DNA of 64,000 nt from Nocardia fluminea (GTDB lineage Bacteria; Actinomycetota; Actinomycetes; Mycobacteriales; Mycobacteriaceae), in assembly GCF_002846365.1 (NCBI RefSeq), contig NZ_PJMW01000002.1, positions 1,798,001 through 1,862,000 on the forward strand, in the 5' to 3' direction. The position numbers were made by a program, and so were the translations under genes. Under the pieces are notes generated by a model. That model saw nothing but the letters and a program-made list of their open reading frames with translations. It ran no database searches and had not been told where the DNA came from. Below, one piece after another: positions 43,764-53,330 of the stretch (position 1 is its first letter; each line of letters begins with the position of its first letter).

Positions 43764-45314
43764 GTGATTCACCTGAAGGCGGGGCAGAACACTGCTCTGA
43801 CTGCTGATTCCGTGCGCTTCACCGCGCAGACCGCCGGCACCGTCGAACTCGGGGCGCTGGTGGTCGGCGAGGATCTGCGGGTTCGCGACGAGCACGATCA
43901 TGTGTGCGCGTCGCGGCCCGCGGCCCCCGGCGTGAGCTTCGCGGCAACGGCGGTGGATCTGACGCTGTCGCAGATCAGGTCCGACGCGCATGCCGTGCTG
44001 CTGTTCGTCGCGGGCGGGCACGCGCTCGGGCCGGTCACCGCATCGCTGTACGAAAACGGTAGCCCCGCCGCGGAATTCGTCATCGCGCCGACCGCGGGCG
44101 AGCGGGCGCTGATCTGCCTCGAGGTGTATCGGCGCGGTGGTGGCTGGAAGTTGCGGGCGCTGGGTCAGGGTTACGCCGGTGGCTCCCCGCAGCTGCTCAC
44201 CGCGCACGGCGTCACCGCCCCGGAGCCCGCACCCGCCCAAGCCTGGCAGGCGGCGCCGCTCGCGCCGCCGACCGCTCCCACCGAGACGGTCGCGAGAACC
44301 GCACCCACCTCGGGCATTCCACTCGAAGTCGACCACGGCCTGCAACGCATGTGGATGATCTTCGAAGACGCCGCCCGCTCCGCCGCCGCCCTGGTCTCGG
44401 CGCGCGACTACGCGACCAAGCGCCTGGATCAGGAACTCTCCGAAGCGGTGTCGAACCCGGCGACCCGCAACACTCCCGCGGCCGACGCCGCCCGCGCGCA
44501 AGCGCAACGCCGGCACGACGAACTGGTAGCGCTCGCCGACGCCGACCATCGCCGCGACAGCGACCAACTCGGCCTCGAGATCGCCGAAGCCGACGCCGCC
44601 ATGCCTGCCGCACTGGCCTCCTGGCTCGCGCCCGCGTGGACCACCCGTGCCGCTCGCAGCGACGGTATCCGGCTCGGCGAGCTGTACGCACTCGACCGCG
44701 GTGGCCTGCGTGTGCCGTATTGCGTTCCGGTACCGCTGAATCGGCCGCTCTGGGTCGACACCGAATCCACCGCCGCGGCCTCGCGGGTGGTGGGCGCCCT
44801 GGTGGCCCGGCTGGTCGCCGCGATCCCCGACAAGCCGACCAAGGTCGACCTGATCGATCTCACCGGCGGTCTGCGCACCCTCGCCGCCCCGCTCGCCACG
44901 CTGCTGGCAGGCCCGGTGATCGCCGATCACGGCGACATCTCCGCCCGCCTCGCCGAACTCGCCCACGCGGCCGAGCTCGCCGACATCGCCTACAACAGCG
45001 GACAAGCCGTACCCCCCACCGAACACCGCATCCTCGTCGCCGCCGACTTCCCCCACGGCTACCAGAGCAGCGACGTCGTGCGCCTGGGCCAGCTGATGGT
45101 CCGCGGCGACCTGATCGGCCTGTCCCTGGTCATCGTCGGCGGCAACGGCGAATTCGGCGACGGCCCGGTCGATCTCCTCGCCCAGTCGTGTCGGCACCTC
45201 CCGACAATCCCCGGCACCCCCCTGTTCGACCCCTGGACAGGCAACGCCTGGGAACTAGACCTCGACATGCTCCCCGCCGAACCCGAACTCCAGGCCCGCT
45301 ACCTACGGATGTAG
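43764..45314 (+). CDS. TerD-like protein with degenerate ATPase-like C-terminus
   Basis: The 516-residue product starts with GTG. Residues 1-150 form a TerD-like domain without calcium residues. About 185-300 is a charged helical region. About 330-516 carries a repeated alpha/beta pattern (PLWVDTESTAAASRVVGALVARLV, VDLIDLTGG, HRILVAADFPHGY, LSLVIVGGN). This resembles FtsK/HerA-type ATPases with strands and a Walker-B-like position, but no Walker A GKT/S is visible. The function is not known. It closes the Ter island on the right. Confidence 0.7.
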   Translation: MIHLKAGQNTALTADSVRFTAQTAGTVELGALVVGEDLRVRDEHDHVCASRPAAPGVSFAATAVDLTLSQIRSDAHAVLLFVAGGHALGPVTASLYENGSPAAEFVIAPTAGERALICLEVYRRGGGWKLRALGQGYAGGSPQLLTAHGVTAPEPAPAQAWQAAPLAPPTAPTETVARTAPTSGIPLEVDHGLQRMWMIFEDAARSAAALVSARDYATKRLDQELSEAVSNPATRNTPAADAARAQAQRRHDELVALADADHRRDSDQLGLEIAEADAAMPAALASWLAPAWTTRAARSDGIRLGELYALDRGGLRVPYCVPVPLNRPLWVDTESTAAASRVVGALVARLVAAIPDKPTKVDLIDLTGGLRTLAAPLATLLAGPVIADHGDISARLAELAHAAELADIAYNSGQAVPPTEHRILVAADFPHGYQSSDVVRLGQLMVRGDLIGLSLVIVGGNGEFGDGPVDLLAQSCRHLPTIPGTPLFDPWTGNAWELDLDMLPAEPELQARYLRM

Positions 45315-45334
45315 CACCGCCCCGCGCGCGGGCG

Positions 45335-47074
45335 TCAGTTCAGGACCGATATCGGTCGTGCGCTGATCGTGGCCTGTTTCGGGCGCAGGAATTCCGGGAG
45401 CCAGGGGAGTAGGGGGTCGAGGGCCCGGTCGAGGACGCCGCCGGCGGGGTCGTCGACGAAGTCGCGGCGGACCACGTCGTGCTGGGGGCGCAGGATCTCG
45501 TAGACGATCAGGGCGCACAGGGCCAGGACTGCCAGGTCGCGCAGGACGACGGTGCCGGTGAACCACTGTTCGGGCAGGCCCTTGTTGTCCTCGCCGAGGT
45601 AGTAGTACATGCGCGGCACCCAGACGAGTGCGTCGATCGTCATCCAGGCCAGCAGGATTCGCCGGTGTGGCAGGGCGAGTACCGCCAGCGGCACCAGCCA
45701 GAGCGAGTACTGCGGGCTCCACACCTTGTTCGTCAGCAGGAACGCCGCGACGACGAGGAAGCACAGCTGGGTCAGGCGCGGCCGGCGCGGCGCGGTGAGC
45801 GCGAGGTAGGCGATGCCCGCGCAGGCGGCGACGAAGGCCAGCAGCGAGACCGTGTTCAGAACGGTTGGCGGTTCACCGTGGCCGATCGGCCCGTCGAAGC
45901 CGGTCCACCCCGTGAACGAGGTGATCACGTTGTAGATCGAATCGGGGTCGGCGTGCCGAGTGGTGTTGAGCCGGAAGAACTCTCGCCAGCCCTCGGGATA
46001 CAGCGCTGCGATGGGCAGATTCACCGCCGCCCAGGTGCCCGCCGCGGCGAAGACGGTGAGGGTGGCAGCGCCCAAGGGGCGCAGCGCGAAAAGATGTGTC
46101 CGAGCCGGTGTTTCACGCAGCCAGGTGCGGGCGGAATCGAGACTGTCGACATCACGCAACCGCAGACCGGCCCGCGCGGCAGGCTGACGCTGCATCGGAT
46201 CCACTCGCAGACACAGCACCACGATCGGCCCGAGCAGCAACAGCGGATACAACTTCGCCGCCCCGCCGAGCCCGAGCAGGATGCCCGCGAGCACCGGCCT
46301 GCGCCGCGCCCACGCCAGCAGTCCGGTAGCCGCGAAAGCGGTGGCCAGAGCATCGAAATTCGTGAACATGTGCACGATCACCAACGGCGACACCGCGACC
46401 AGCGCGGCGTCCCATACCCGTCGTCCGGCTAATCGCGACGAGGCCCACACCGTGATCAGCCACCCGACCGAAAGGCCGAGTGCGACAACGTTGAAGTACA
46501 CCACCACCGACATCGCACCGGGCAACGGCAGATGATCCCAGACATTGCCGATCTGCATCGCCGCGTACTGGTATAGGCCCGAAAGCACCGGATACTCCAT
46601 GTATCTGGTCTCGGTGCCACCGTCGGGCGTCGATTCGGTCCAGGACTTCTTGTAGGGGAACGCGCCCTCGTTGAGCCGTTCGGCGCCGTAGAGCGGAACG
46701 GTGTCGGAGTAGCACATGGCCACGTACTGGCGGCCGTTGTTCCAGTCCAGCATCAGGCCGCCGTCGCCGTCGCTCGTCTGCTGGATGCAACCGGCCTTGG
46801 CCGACCAGCCCAGTGCCAGGAAGATCACCGTGAAGGCGAACATCATTCGCAGCGGCGTCCAGAACCGCACCCGCCCGATCAGCGCGTGATCGCCGACCGG
46901 GCCGCCGATCACGGTGGAGAGCTGCGCGGTCAGCGAGTCGTTGCGGCTGGGCCGGTCGCGGGCATCGATCGAGCGGAGGTCGGGCGCCGGCCGGGCCGAC
47001 GCCACGTACCCCGCCTCGCGGCCCGGCCGGGTACCACTCGACGCCGGCTGGTCCGCGAGTTGCTGATCGGTCAC
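45335..47074 (-). CDS. GT87 / DUF2029-type polytopic glycosyltransferase (Rv0051-like)
   Basis: The 579-residue product has a cytoplasmic N-terminus of about 70 residues. About ten membrane segments follow. Large loops contain MCYSDTVPLYGAERLNEGAFPY and METPVLSG-like YMEYPVLSGLYQY. A second loop has NKVWSPQYSLWLVPLAVLALP. It fits GT-C mannosyltransferases and corresponds by position to Rv0051, downstream of ponA1. It starts with GTG. It is 21 bases from the ponA-like stop. Confidence 0.82.
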   Translation of the reverse strand: MTDQQLADQPASSGTRPGREAGYVASARPAPDLRSIDARDRPSRNDSLTAQLSTVIGGPVGDHALIGRVRFWTPLRMMFAFTVIFLALGWSAKAGCIQQTSDGDGGLMLDWNNGRQYVAMCYSDTVPLYGAERLNEGAFPYKKSWTESTPDGGTETRYMEYPVLSGLYQYAAMQIGNVWDHLPLPGAMSVVVYFNVVALGLSVGWLITVWASSRLAGRRVWDAALVAVSPLVIVHMFTNFDALATAFAATGLLAWARRRPVLAGILLGLGGAAKLYPLLLLGPIVVLCLRVDPMQRQPAARAGLRLRDVDSLDSARTWLRETPARTHLFALRPLGAATLTVFAAAGTWAAVNLPIAALYPEGWREFFRLNTTRHADPDSIYNVITSFTGWTGFDGPIGHGEPPTVLNTVSLLAFVAACAGIAYLALTAPRRPRLTQLCFLVVAAFLLTNKVWSPQYSLWLVPLAVLALPHRRILLAWMTIDALVWVPRMYYYLGEDNKGLPEQWFTGTVVLRDLAVLALCALIVYEILRPQHDVVRRDFVDDPAGGVLDRALDPLLPWLPEFLRPKQATISARPISVLN

Positions 47075-47095
47075 GACATCCGAGGCTACCGGTGG

Positions 47096-50068
47096 CTACC
47101 GGGATCGGGTCGGTGTGGTTCCCGCGCCGCCGCTCTCGTTGTCGTTGCCGTTGGCTCCGTTGGTCGGTCTGGTCGACCCGCCGTTGCCGTTCCCCGGCGA
47201 CGCGGGCGAGCCCTCCGGCCCCGCCGTCGGCTGGCCGGGCAGCGGGCCCGCACCGGTCTCGGGCGTCGACTGCGACTGCGGCACCGCGGGCTGCTGCTGC
47301 ACCCCGGGCACCGGAATCCGGATGCCGGGCAGGATCTCGACCTGCGAGGGCACGATCACCGGCGGCACGATCGCGGGCACGGTGGTGGACGGCGCGGTGT
47401 AGGGCGCCGACCATTCCGGCACACCGGCCTGGCCCTTGATCGGGGCAGGCTTGGGGAACGACTCGTTCGGCGTGCCCGACAGCGCGCCGTCCATCGTCGC
47501 CTTCCAGATGTCGGAAGGCAGACCGGAACCGTAGATGCTGCCGCCGCCGTAGTTCTTGAGCGGGTCGCCCTGCTCGGTGCCGACCCAGACCGCGGTCGAC
47601 AGCGACGGGGTGTAACCGACCATCCAGGCGTCGCGGTTGTTGCCGGTGTCGCCGAGCTGGTGGGTACCGGTCTTGGCGGCGGACTCGCGGCCGCCGGCCA
47701 GGTTGTGGTTGCGCGAGTAGGCCGCGATCGGCTTCATCGCCGCGGTGACGTTGTCGGCCACGGCCGCGCTCACCCGCTGCTCACCGGCGGGCTCGCCGCG
47801 ATCGAGCAGCACCTCGCCCTTGGCCGTCACGACCTTCTGCACGAAGTGCGGCGCGTGGTAGATGCCCGAGGCCGCCAAGGTGGCGTAGGCCGAGGCCATG
47901 TCGAGCGGGCGCGACTGGTACTGGCCGAGCACGATGCCGTTGTTGGGGCCGACGCCGCCGGGCTCGGTCAGCGTTTCGCCGACGCCGGGTAGCTCCTTGG
48001 CGATACCGAGCTTGTGGCCCATGTCGGCGATCTTCTGCGGACCGTTCTGCATGTCCAGCTGCATGCGGTAGAAGCTGGTGTTCAGCGAACGCTTGAGCGC
48101 CTCGGCGATGGTGCACATACCGCAGCCCTCACCCTCGACGTTGCCGATCTTGATGCCGTTGACGGTGATAGGCGAGCTGTCGTAGAGCTGCGAGAGCGGA
48201 ACGCCCTGTTCGAGATTCGCGGCGAGACCGATCGCCTTGAACGAGGAGCCCGTCGGCAGACCGGCATTGGCGAAGTCGAAGCCCTGACCGTCGCTGCCGC
48301 CGTAGTAGGCCCGTACCGCACCGGTGCGCGGGTCGATGGAGACCACCGCGGTGCGCAGGTTCTCCGGCTCACCCTCGAGCTTGCCCTGCGCGGCCTTGAT
48401 CGCGGCGTCCTGCGCCTTCTGATCGATCGTGGTGGTGATCTGCAGGCCCTCGGTGTTGAGCTGCTGCTCGCTGATACCCGCGGTCGAGAGCTCCTGGAGC
48501 ACCTGGTTCTTCACCAGACCCGACGGACCCTCGTCGTTGTTCTTGTCGCCGAGCGAGGCCAGCGTCACCACCTGCGGGTACTGCATCCCCTGGCGTTCCG
48601 TCGCGGGCAGGTTGTTCTCCGCGACCATGCCGTCGAGCACGTACTCCCAGCGCGTCTTGGCGCCGGTCGGGTTCTTCTCGGGGTCCAGCATGGAGGGCAG
48701 CTGGATGGTCGCGGCGAGGACGGCGCCCTCGGCCACGGTCAACTCCTGCACCGGCTTACCGAAGTAGGCCTTGGCCGCGGCGTCGATGCCGTAGGCGCCA
48801 CGACCGAAGTAGATCGTGTTCAGGTAGGCGGCGAGGATGTCCTCCTTGCTCCACTGGCGCGCCATCTTGGCCGAGATCACCAGCTCGTGCATCTTGCGCG
48901 TCATCGACCGCTCGTCACCGACCAGCGCGTTCTTCACGTACTGCTGGGTGATCGTGGAACCACCACCGGCGCTTTCCTTGCCGAGGATGTTGTCGCGGGC
49001 GGCGCGGGCGAAGCCCGAGACCGAGAAGCCGGGGTTGGTGTAGAAGTCGCGGTCCTCGGCGGCGATCACGGCATTGCGCACGTGCGGCGGGATCTGATCG
49101 ATCGAGACCTCGGTGCGGTTGCCCTGCGGGGGGACCACTTTGCTGATCTCGGTGGTGCCGTCGCTGGCGTAGATCGTCGCCACCTGGTTGGTCTCGAGGT
49201 CGCCCGGCTTCGGCACCGACACCGCCGTGTAGGCGACCAGGAACACCGCGCTCGGCACGACGATCGCCAGCGCCATCAGGACATAGAGGGTCCGGCGCAC
49301 GATCCGCCACGGTGATTTCTTCACCGCACCATCACCACCGGAGCCGTCGCCCCCGCCACCGTCGCGGCGGTTGCGCGGACCGGTCGGCGGCGGTGTGCCG
49401 CCCACACCCGCGGCGCGGCGTTCACCGGTGGTCGGGCCACCCGGGACGGTGGCGCGACGCTCACCGGTGGTGGGACCACCGGGGCGCCGGCCCGCGCCGG
49501 CTCGCGCGGCCGCGGCGGCACCGCCGGCGCGGGCCGTCCTGGCCACGTCGTCGTTCGCGCCGCGGACGGTGCGCCCGGGCTGATTCGCCCGCACGGTCGA
49601 CTCGTCGGGGCCGCCGGGTCGCGGCAATTTCTGTGTAGAGCCCGCCGCGGGGGGTGCGGCACGACCCGGCTGGGGGGGCCTGCCCTGCGGAGGCCTGCCC
49701 TGACCGGGCGCACCCTGCGGAGGCGGTCCGCCCTGCGGTCCGCCCGGACGCTGCGGCGGCTGACCGGGCCGACGCGGCGGCATTCCGCCCGGCGGCGGCA
49801 CCGGCTGACGATTCGGCGGCGGCCCTTGCGGACCACGGCCACCGGGCACCGGACCACCCTGCGGGCGCCCGCCCTGCGCGGGACCACCGGGCGCACCCTG
49901 CGGGCGCGGACCGGCGGGCGGCATCGGCCGACGCGGCGGGGGACCGCCGGGTCGATCGCCCGGCTGCGGGGGGAGACCCGGTTGCGCACCCCGAGCCGGA
50001 CGGCCGCCGCGCGGATCATCGCCGTGGGGGGAGGACTCGTAGGGCGAACTCACTGACCAGATCTCCAT
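47096..50068 (-). CDS. ponA: Class A penicillin-binding protein (PonA1-like)
   Basis: The product of about 990 residues makes and cross-links peptidoglycan. It has a long Pro/Gly/Arg-rich cytoplasmic N-terminus (about 1-235) and one membrane helix (LYVLMALAIVVPSAVFLVAY). The GT51 domain has AAEDRDFYTNPGFSVSG and GGGSTITQQYVKNA. The transpeptidase motifs are SSFK, SLN and KTGT. A Pro/Gly-rich tail ends it. No PASTA domain is present. ATG at 50068 is used; GTG at 50053 is an alternative. The position matches ponA1 of mycobacteria. Confidence 0.95.
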   Translation of the reverse strand: MEIWSVSSPYESSPHGDDPRGGRPARGAQPGLPPQPGDRPGGPPPRRPMPPAGPRPQGAPGGPAQGGRPQGGPVPGGRGPQGPPPNRQPVPPPGGMPPRRPGQPPQRPGGPQGGPPPQGAPGQGRPPQGRPPQPGRAAPPAAGSTQKLPRPGGPDESTVRANQPGRTVRGANDDVARTARAGGAAAAARAGAGRRPGGPTTGERRATVPGGPTTGERRAAGVGGTPPPTGPRNRRDGGGGDGSGGDGAVKKSPWRIVRRTLYVLMALAIVVPSAVFLVAYTAVSVPKPGDLETNQVATIYASDGTTEISKVVPPQGNRTEVSIDQIPPHVRNAVIAAEDRDFYTNPGFSVSGFARAARDNILGKESAGGGSTITQQYVKNALVGDERSMTRKMHELVISAKMARQWSKEDILAAYLNTIYFGRGAYGIDAAAKAYFGKPVQELTVAEGAVLAATIQLPSMLDPEKNPTGAKTRWEYVLDGMVAENNLPATERQGMQYPQVVTLASLGDKNNDEGPSGLVKNQVLQELSTAGISEQQLNTEGLQITTTIDQKAQDAAIKAAQGKLEGEPENLRTAVVSIDPRTGAVRAYYGGSDGQGFDFANAGLPTGSSFKAIGLAANLEQGVPLSQLYDSSPITVNGIKIGNVEGEGCGMCTIAEALKRSLNTSFYRMQLDMQNGPQKIADMGHKLGIAKELPGVGETLTEPGGVGPNNGIVLGQYQSRPLDMASAYATLAASGIYHAPHFVQKVVTAKGEVLLDRGEPAGEQRVSAAVADNVTAAMKPIAAYSRNHNLAGGRESAAKTGTHQLGDTGNNRDAWMVGYTPSLSTAVWVGTEQGDPLKNYGGGSIYGSGLPSDIWKATMDGALSGTPNESFPKPAPIKGQAGVPEWSAPYTAPSTTVPAIVPPVIVPSQVEILPGIRIPVPGVQQQPAVPQSQSTPETGAGPLPGQPTAGPEGSPASPGNGNGGSTRPTNGANGNDNESGGAGTTPTRSR

Positions 50069-50212
50069 AACTTGTAAGGTTCGGGCACAAGACAGCCGCG
50101 CCGGAGTACCGGCGCGGAGAGGGTGCACCCCGAACAGTGGCGCATCACGCGGTGGCCACCATCACTTGTTCGGGCCGCCCGTCACTCGGCAGCCACGTCG
50201 CTCCACCCGCCA

Positions 50213-50629
50213 TCATTCGGCAGCAGAGCGCCGGGCTCGCGAACTCGTCCGTCGCCGGGCGGGGGCGGGCGCCGTGCCGAGCACATACGACTGCACCAGA
50301 TGGTTCCAGCTGCACGAGCGGCATACCTCGACGACGTGTACCGAGAATTCTTCGTTCGACTCGGCCATCCGAATCAGTTCCTCGGGCGTCCGCGCCGACC
50401 CGGCCGCTTGGCCGAGCCCATCGCCGAACACCCACGAAACCAACGTCAGCTGCTCTTTCCGACAGATCGGGCAGGTCGCCTCACTGCCCCGGCCGTGGAA
50501 CTTCGCGGCTCGGAGCAGATAGGGATTCGCGTCGCACACCTCGGCGACGCCGACCCGCCCCGCGTAGACATCGGCCAGCAGGGACCGGCGCCGAAGCGCA
50601 TAGTCCACCACCTGCCGCTGAATTCGCAC
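50213..50629 (-). CDS. DUF5318 family protein with zinc-ribbon cysteines
   Basis: The 138-residue product begins VRIQRQVVDYALRRRSLLAD. Two Cys pairs, CPIC and CRSC, probably bind zinc. The central segment ends LVSWVFGDGLGQAAG. It corresponds in position and sequence to Rv0049 of M. tuberculosis. Function is unknown. The start is GTG at 50629 (50635 is possible). It lies 144 bases upstream of ponA on the same strand. Confidence 0.8.
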   Translation of the reverse strand: MRIQRQVVDYALRRRSLLADVYAGRVGVAEVCDANPYLLRAAKFHGRGSEATCPICRKEQLTLVSWVFGDGLGQAAGSARTPEELIRMAESNEEFSVHVVEVCRSCSWNHLVQSYVLGTAPAPARRRTSSRARRSAAE

Positions 50630-50752
50630 GATCACCAGAGTAGCGGGGTTCGGATACGCGTGCCCACGGCATCGTTTGATCCGATCCGCCGGACTGAACT
50701 CCCGATACCGGGGTTCATCCGGGTGTTTTCGCAGGTGAGGTGACCCACGGCC

Positions 50753-51820
50753 ATGGCTGGATCCGGACAGCGAGGGGCAGCCGCCGATTCGGCGCTGCGC
50801 GCACGTGACATCGATCGCGCCCAGGCGTCGACCGTGCTTGACGCGGCCTATGCCGAGGGCCAGCTCGGCGCGCAGGAGTACCACGATCGCGTGTCGTCGG
50901 CGAACGGCGCGCGCACACTGGGTGAGCTCGCCCGGCTGGTCGCCGACCTGCAATCACCTGCGGTTTTCGGCGGCGACACCGGCACTGAACGCCCGCGCCG
51001 ACGCGCACCTGAACGGTATCCGGCCGGCACGAGAGCGAGGTCTGAAGACCGCACCGAGACCGTCGCCGCGCTCGATACGGCACACGCCGACGGCCAACTC
51101 GACGCCGACGAACACGCCGTGATGGTCGAATTGGCCACCGAAGCACGGACTCTGGGCGATTTGTCCACTTTGGTGGCGGATCTCCAGCAGCGACCGTTCG
51201 CGCCGAGCAAGCCGCGCGTCCATCCCGACCGCACGCGGCTGGTAGTCATCGCGCTCGCGATAGCGACCGCCGTCGCCGGTTTCGTGTGGACTGTCCGCGA
51301 CGACGAACCAGCGCCCGCCGCGTCCGCGACCGCGACCGTCGACTACGACGCGGCAGCACCGCTGGTGATTCCCACGCCCATGCTCAATACCCTCGCCGGT
51401 TTCGTGCAGTTCCGCGACGACTACCGCGCGAGCTTCGGCGACACCGTGGTCGACGAGGCGGTAATGCACGACGAACACGCCTCCGCCGTCCGGCGCGCCG
51501 GCAACGGGAACTCGACCGCCGACTACACCTATCGCGGCGGCTTCGCCCGGACGAGTTCGCAGCTCGGCAGCCGCGAGCGCGACGCCGTCGACATCGATCT
51601 GGCGCAGGTGAACGCCGAGGCGCTCGGTGCGGCGCTCGCGCAGGCGGCGGCCATCGTGCAGGTGCCGAACGGCGCTGTCACGCACTACCGGATAGCGGAC
51701 GACAGCTGGGCGGGCGGGCCGGGCATCACGGTCTTCGTCCAGAACGACGTCGCCCAATCGGGCCATTTCGTCCTGTCGTTCGCGGGCGACGTGCTGAAGA
51801 CCTACCCCTACCGAGGATGA
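50753..51820 (+). CDS. DUF1707 membrane protein with two DUF1707 repeats
   Basis: The 355-residue product has two DUF1707 units (residues about 16-65, LRARDIDRAQASTVLDAAYA; and about 105-150, TVAALDTAHADGQLDADEHA). One membrane helix follows (LVVIALAIATAVAGFVW). The extracytoplasmic C-terminal domain of about 170 residues ends VFVQNDVAQSGHFVLSFAGD. The same domain occurs in the next gene, showing duplication. GAGGTG precedes ATG. Function is unknown. Confidence 0.78.
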   Translation: MAGSGQRGAAADSALRARDIDRAQASTVLDAAYAEGQLGAQEYHDRVSSANGARTLGELARLVADLQSPAVFGGDTGTERPRRRAPERYPAGTRARSEDRTETVAALDTAHADGQLDADEHAVMVELATEARTLGDLSTLVADLQQRPFAPSKPRVHPDRTRLVVIALAIATAVAGFVWTVRDDEPAPAASATATVDYDAAAPLVIPTPMLNTLAGFVQFRDDYRASFGDTVVDEAVMHDEHASAVRRAGNGNSTADYTYRGGFARTSSQLGSRERDAVDIDLAQVNAEALGAALAQAAAIVQVPNGAVTHYRIADDSWAGGPGITVFVQNDVAQSGHFVLSFAGDVLKTYPYRG

Positions 51821-51827
51821 GCCCGCG

Positions 51828-52625
51828 ATGAAGTCTCAGTCTCCGGGGCGCAACCTGCGCGCCCGCGATTCCGACCGCGCCGACGTGTGCGCGATGCTCG
51901 ATGCCGCCCTCTCCGACGGCCAGCTCACCGCCGCCGAGCACGAGACCCGCACCGCCACCGCCATGCGCGCCGAAGACTTCGGCGCCCTCGACCGGCTCGT
52001 CGAGGATCTTCAGGTTCCGGCCGGGCTCGCCGGGACTCCGGTGGCCCGTGGCGTTCCCCGCCCGCCTCGGCGCTGGTGGATTCCGGTGGGCGCGATCGTG
52101 CTCGCCGGGCTGCTCGGCGCCGGCGTGGGTCTGCTCGGCCGCACGGTCGGTGACGCCGTCCTCGGCGAGCCGCTACCCGACCTCACCACCGGCAACGGAT
52201 TGGCTCACTTCGTCGCGGACTACCGCGCCGAATACGGCACCACCCTCGCCGACGAGCTCACCCTGTATCCGGAATACGCGCTGGTAGAACGTGATTCAGG
52301 AAGGCCCGGCAAGCAGGACGAGCTGCAATACCGAGGCGACTTCGAGAAGTGGGGTTCGCAGGGTTCCCGCCCACCCGACACCCGCTCGTTCGACCTCGCC
52401 ACCATCGACCTGGCCCGCTATGCCCGCCTGATGTCCGGCGCGCCCCGGACGACCCGCGTCCCCGATGGCTGGGTCTCGCACGTGCTGGTCAGGTTCCCGC
52501 CCGGTGGCGGTAAAGACGCCGAGCCGGAGATCAGCATCTACGTCAAGAACGAGGCCGCGCAGAGCGGATACCTGAAAATCCGGCCCAGCGGCGAGCCGCT
52601 CGCGGTGTACCCCGCGGACCGCTGA
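51828..52625 (+). CDS. DUF1707 membrane protein, paralogue of the preceding gene
   Basis: The 265-residue product has one DUF1707 unit (LRARDSDRADVCAMLDAALS), a membrane helix (WIPVGAIVLAGLLGAGVGLL), and the same C-terminal domain as its neighbour (FVADYRAEYGTTLADEL, YRGDFEKWGSQG, ISIYVKNEAAQSGYLKI). It is 7 bases downstream of it and probably co-transcribed. Confidence 0.78.
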   Translation: MKSQSPGRNLRARDSDRADVCAMLDAALSDGQLTAAEHETRTATAMRAEDFGALDRLVEDLQVPAGLAGTPVARGVPRPPRRWWIPVGAIVLAGLLGAGVGLLGRTVGDAVLGEPLPDLTTGNGLAHFVADYRAEYGTTLADELTLYPEYALVERDSGRPGKQDELQYRGDFEKWGSQGSRPPDTRSFDLATIDLARYARLMSGAPRTTRVPDGWVSHVLVRFPPGGGKDAEPEISIYVKNEAAQSGYLKIRPSGEPLAVYPADR

Positions 52626-52652
52626 TCGCACTGCTCCCCTGACCTGCGGTAA

Positions 52653-52703
52653 TGACGCATGCGTCACATTCGGCTGTGCGTAGATGTATCGCTCCGATAT
52701 AGT
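52653..52703 (+). promoter_or_regulatory. Palindromes and promoter of the PadR-ino1 operon
   Basis: A 14-bp perfect palindrome, TGACGCATGCGTCA (52653-52666), lies upstream. A TATCG-CTC-CGATA repeat (52687-52699) lies next to and partly on a -10-like TATAGT (52698-52703). Their placement suggests a repressor site, perhaps PadR autoregulation. Confidence 0.45.
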
Positions 52704-52772
52704 TGGAACTCGCATCCACGGTTAGGTCTGTTCGGCCTTTCAGGTCGACATAGTCAGGGAGTGAGGTCGGCA

Positions 52773-53330
52773 GTGCTCGAATTGGCGATTCTCGGCCTGC
52801 TCCTCGACGCGCCCATGCACGGTTACGAGCTGCGTAAGCGGTTGACGGGCCTGCTCGGAGCGTTCCGGGCCTTCTCCTACGGTTCGCTCTACCCGACGCT
52901 GCGCAGGATGCAGGCCGACGGGTTGATCGCCGAGGAGCTTCCGGACGGCGCGCTAGCGCGCCGTGCGCGCCGCGTCTACCGGCTCACGCCGGTCGGCCGG
53001 GAACGGTTCTCCGAACTCCTTGCCGACACCGGTCCGCAGAACTACACCGATGACGGCTTCGGCGTTCACCTTGCCTTCTTCAGCCGCACTCCCGCCGAGG
53101 CGAGAATGCGGATTCTGGAGGGCAGACGTCGTCAGGTCGAGGAGCGCCGAGAGGGGCTGCGGGAAGCGATCAAGAAGGCCAGCGGGTCACTGGATCGCTA
53201 CACCAAGCAGCTCCACCAGCTCGGATTGGAATCAAGCGAGCGCGAAGTGCGCTGGCTCAACGAGTTGATTGCGGCGGAGCAATCGACGAAGGCGGCACCA
53301 CAGAAAGAGGGAAAGAGCGGCCATGAGTGA
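52773..53330 (+). CDS. PadR-family transcriptional regulator
   Basis: The 185-residue product has the PadR winged helix ([56 protein letters not shown]). A C-terminal helical region of the Vir/PadR type contains [21 protein letters not shown] at 52773 (reading MLELAILG) matches the mycobacterial homologue next to ino1 (Rv0047c type). It overlaps the ino1 start by 8 bases, suggesting linked translation. Confidence 0.92.
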   Translation: MLELAILGLLLDAPMHGYELRKRLTGLLGAFRAFSYGSLYPTLRRMQADGLIAEELPDGALARRARRVYRLTPVGRERFSELLADTGPQNYTDDGFGVHLAFFSRTPAEARMRILEGRRRQVEERREGLREAIKKASGSLDRYTKQLHQLGLESSEREVRWLNELIAAEQSTKAAPQKEGKSGHE

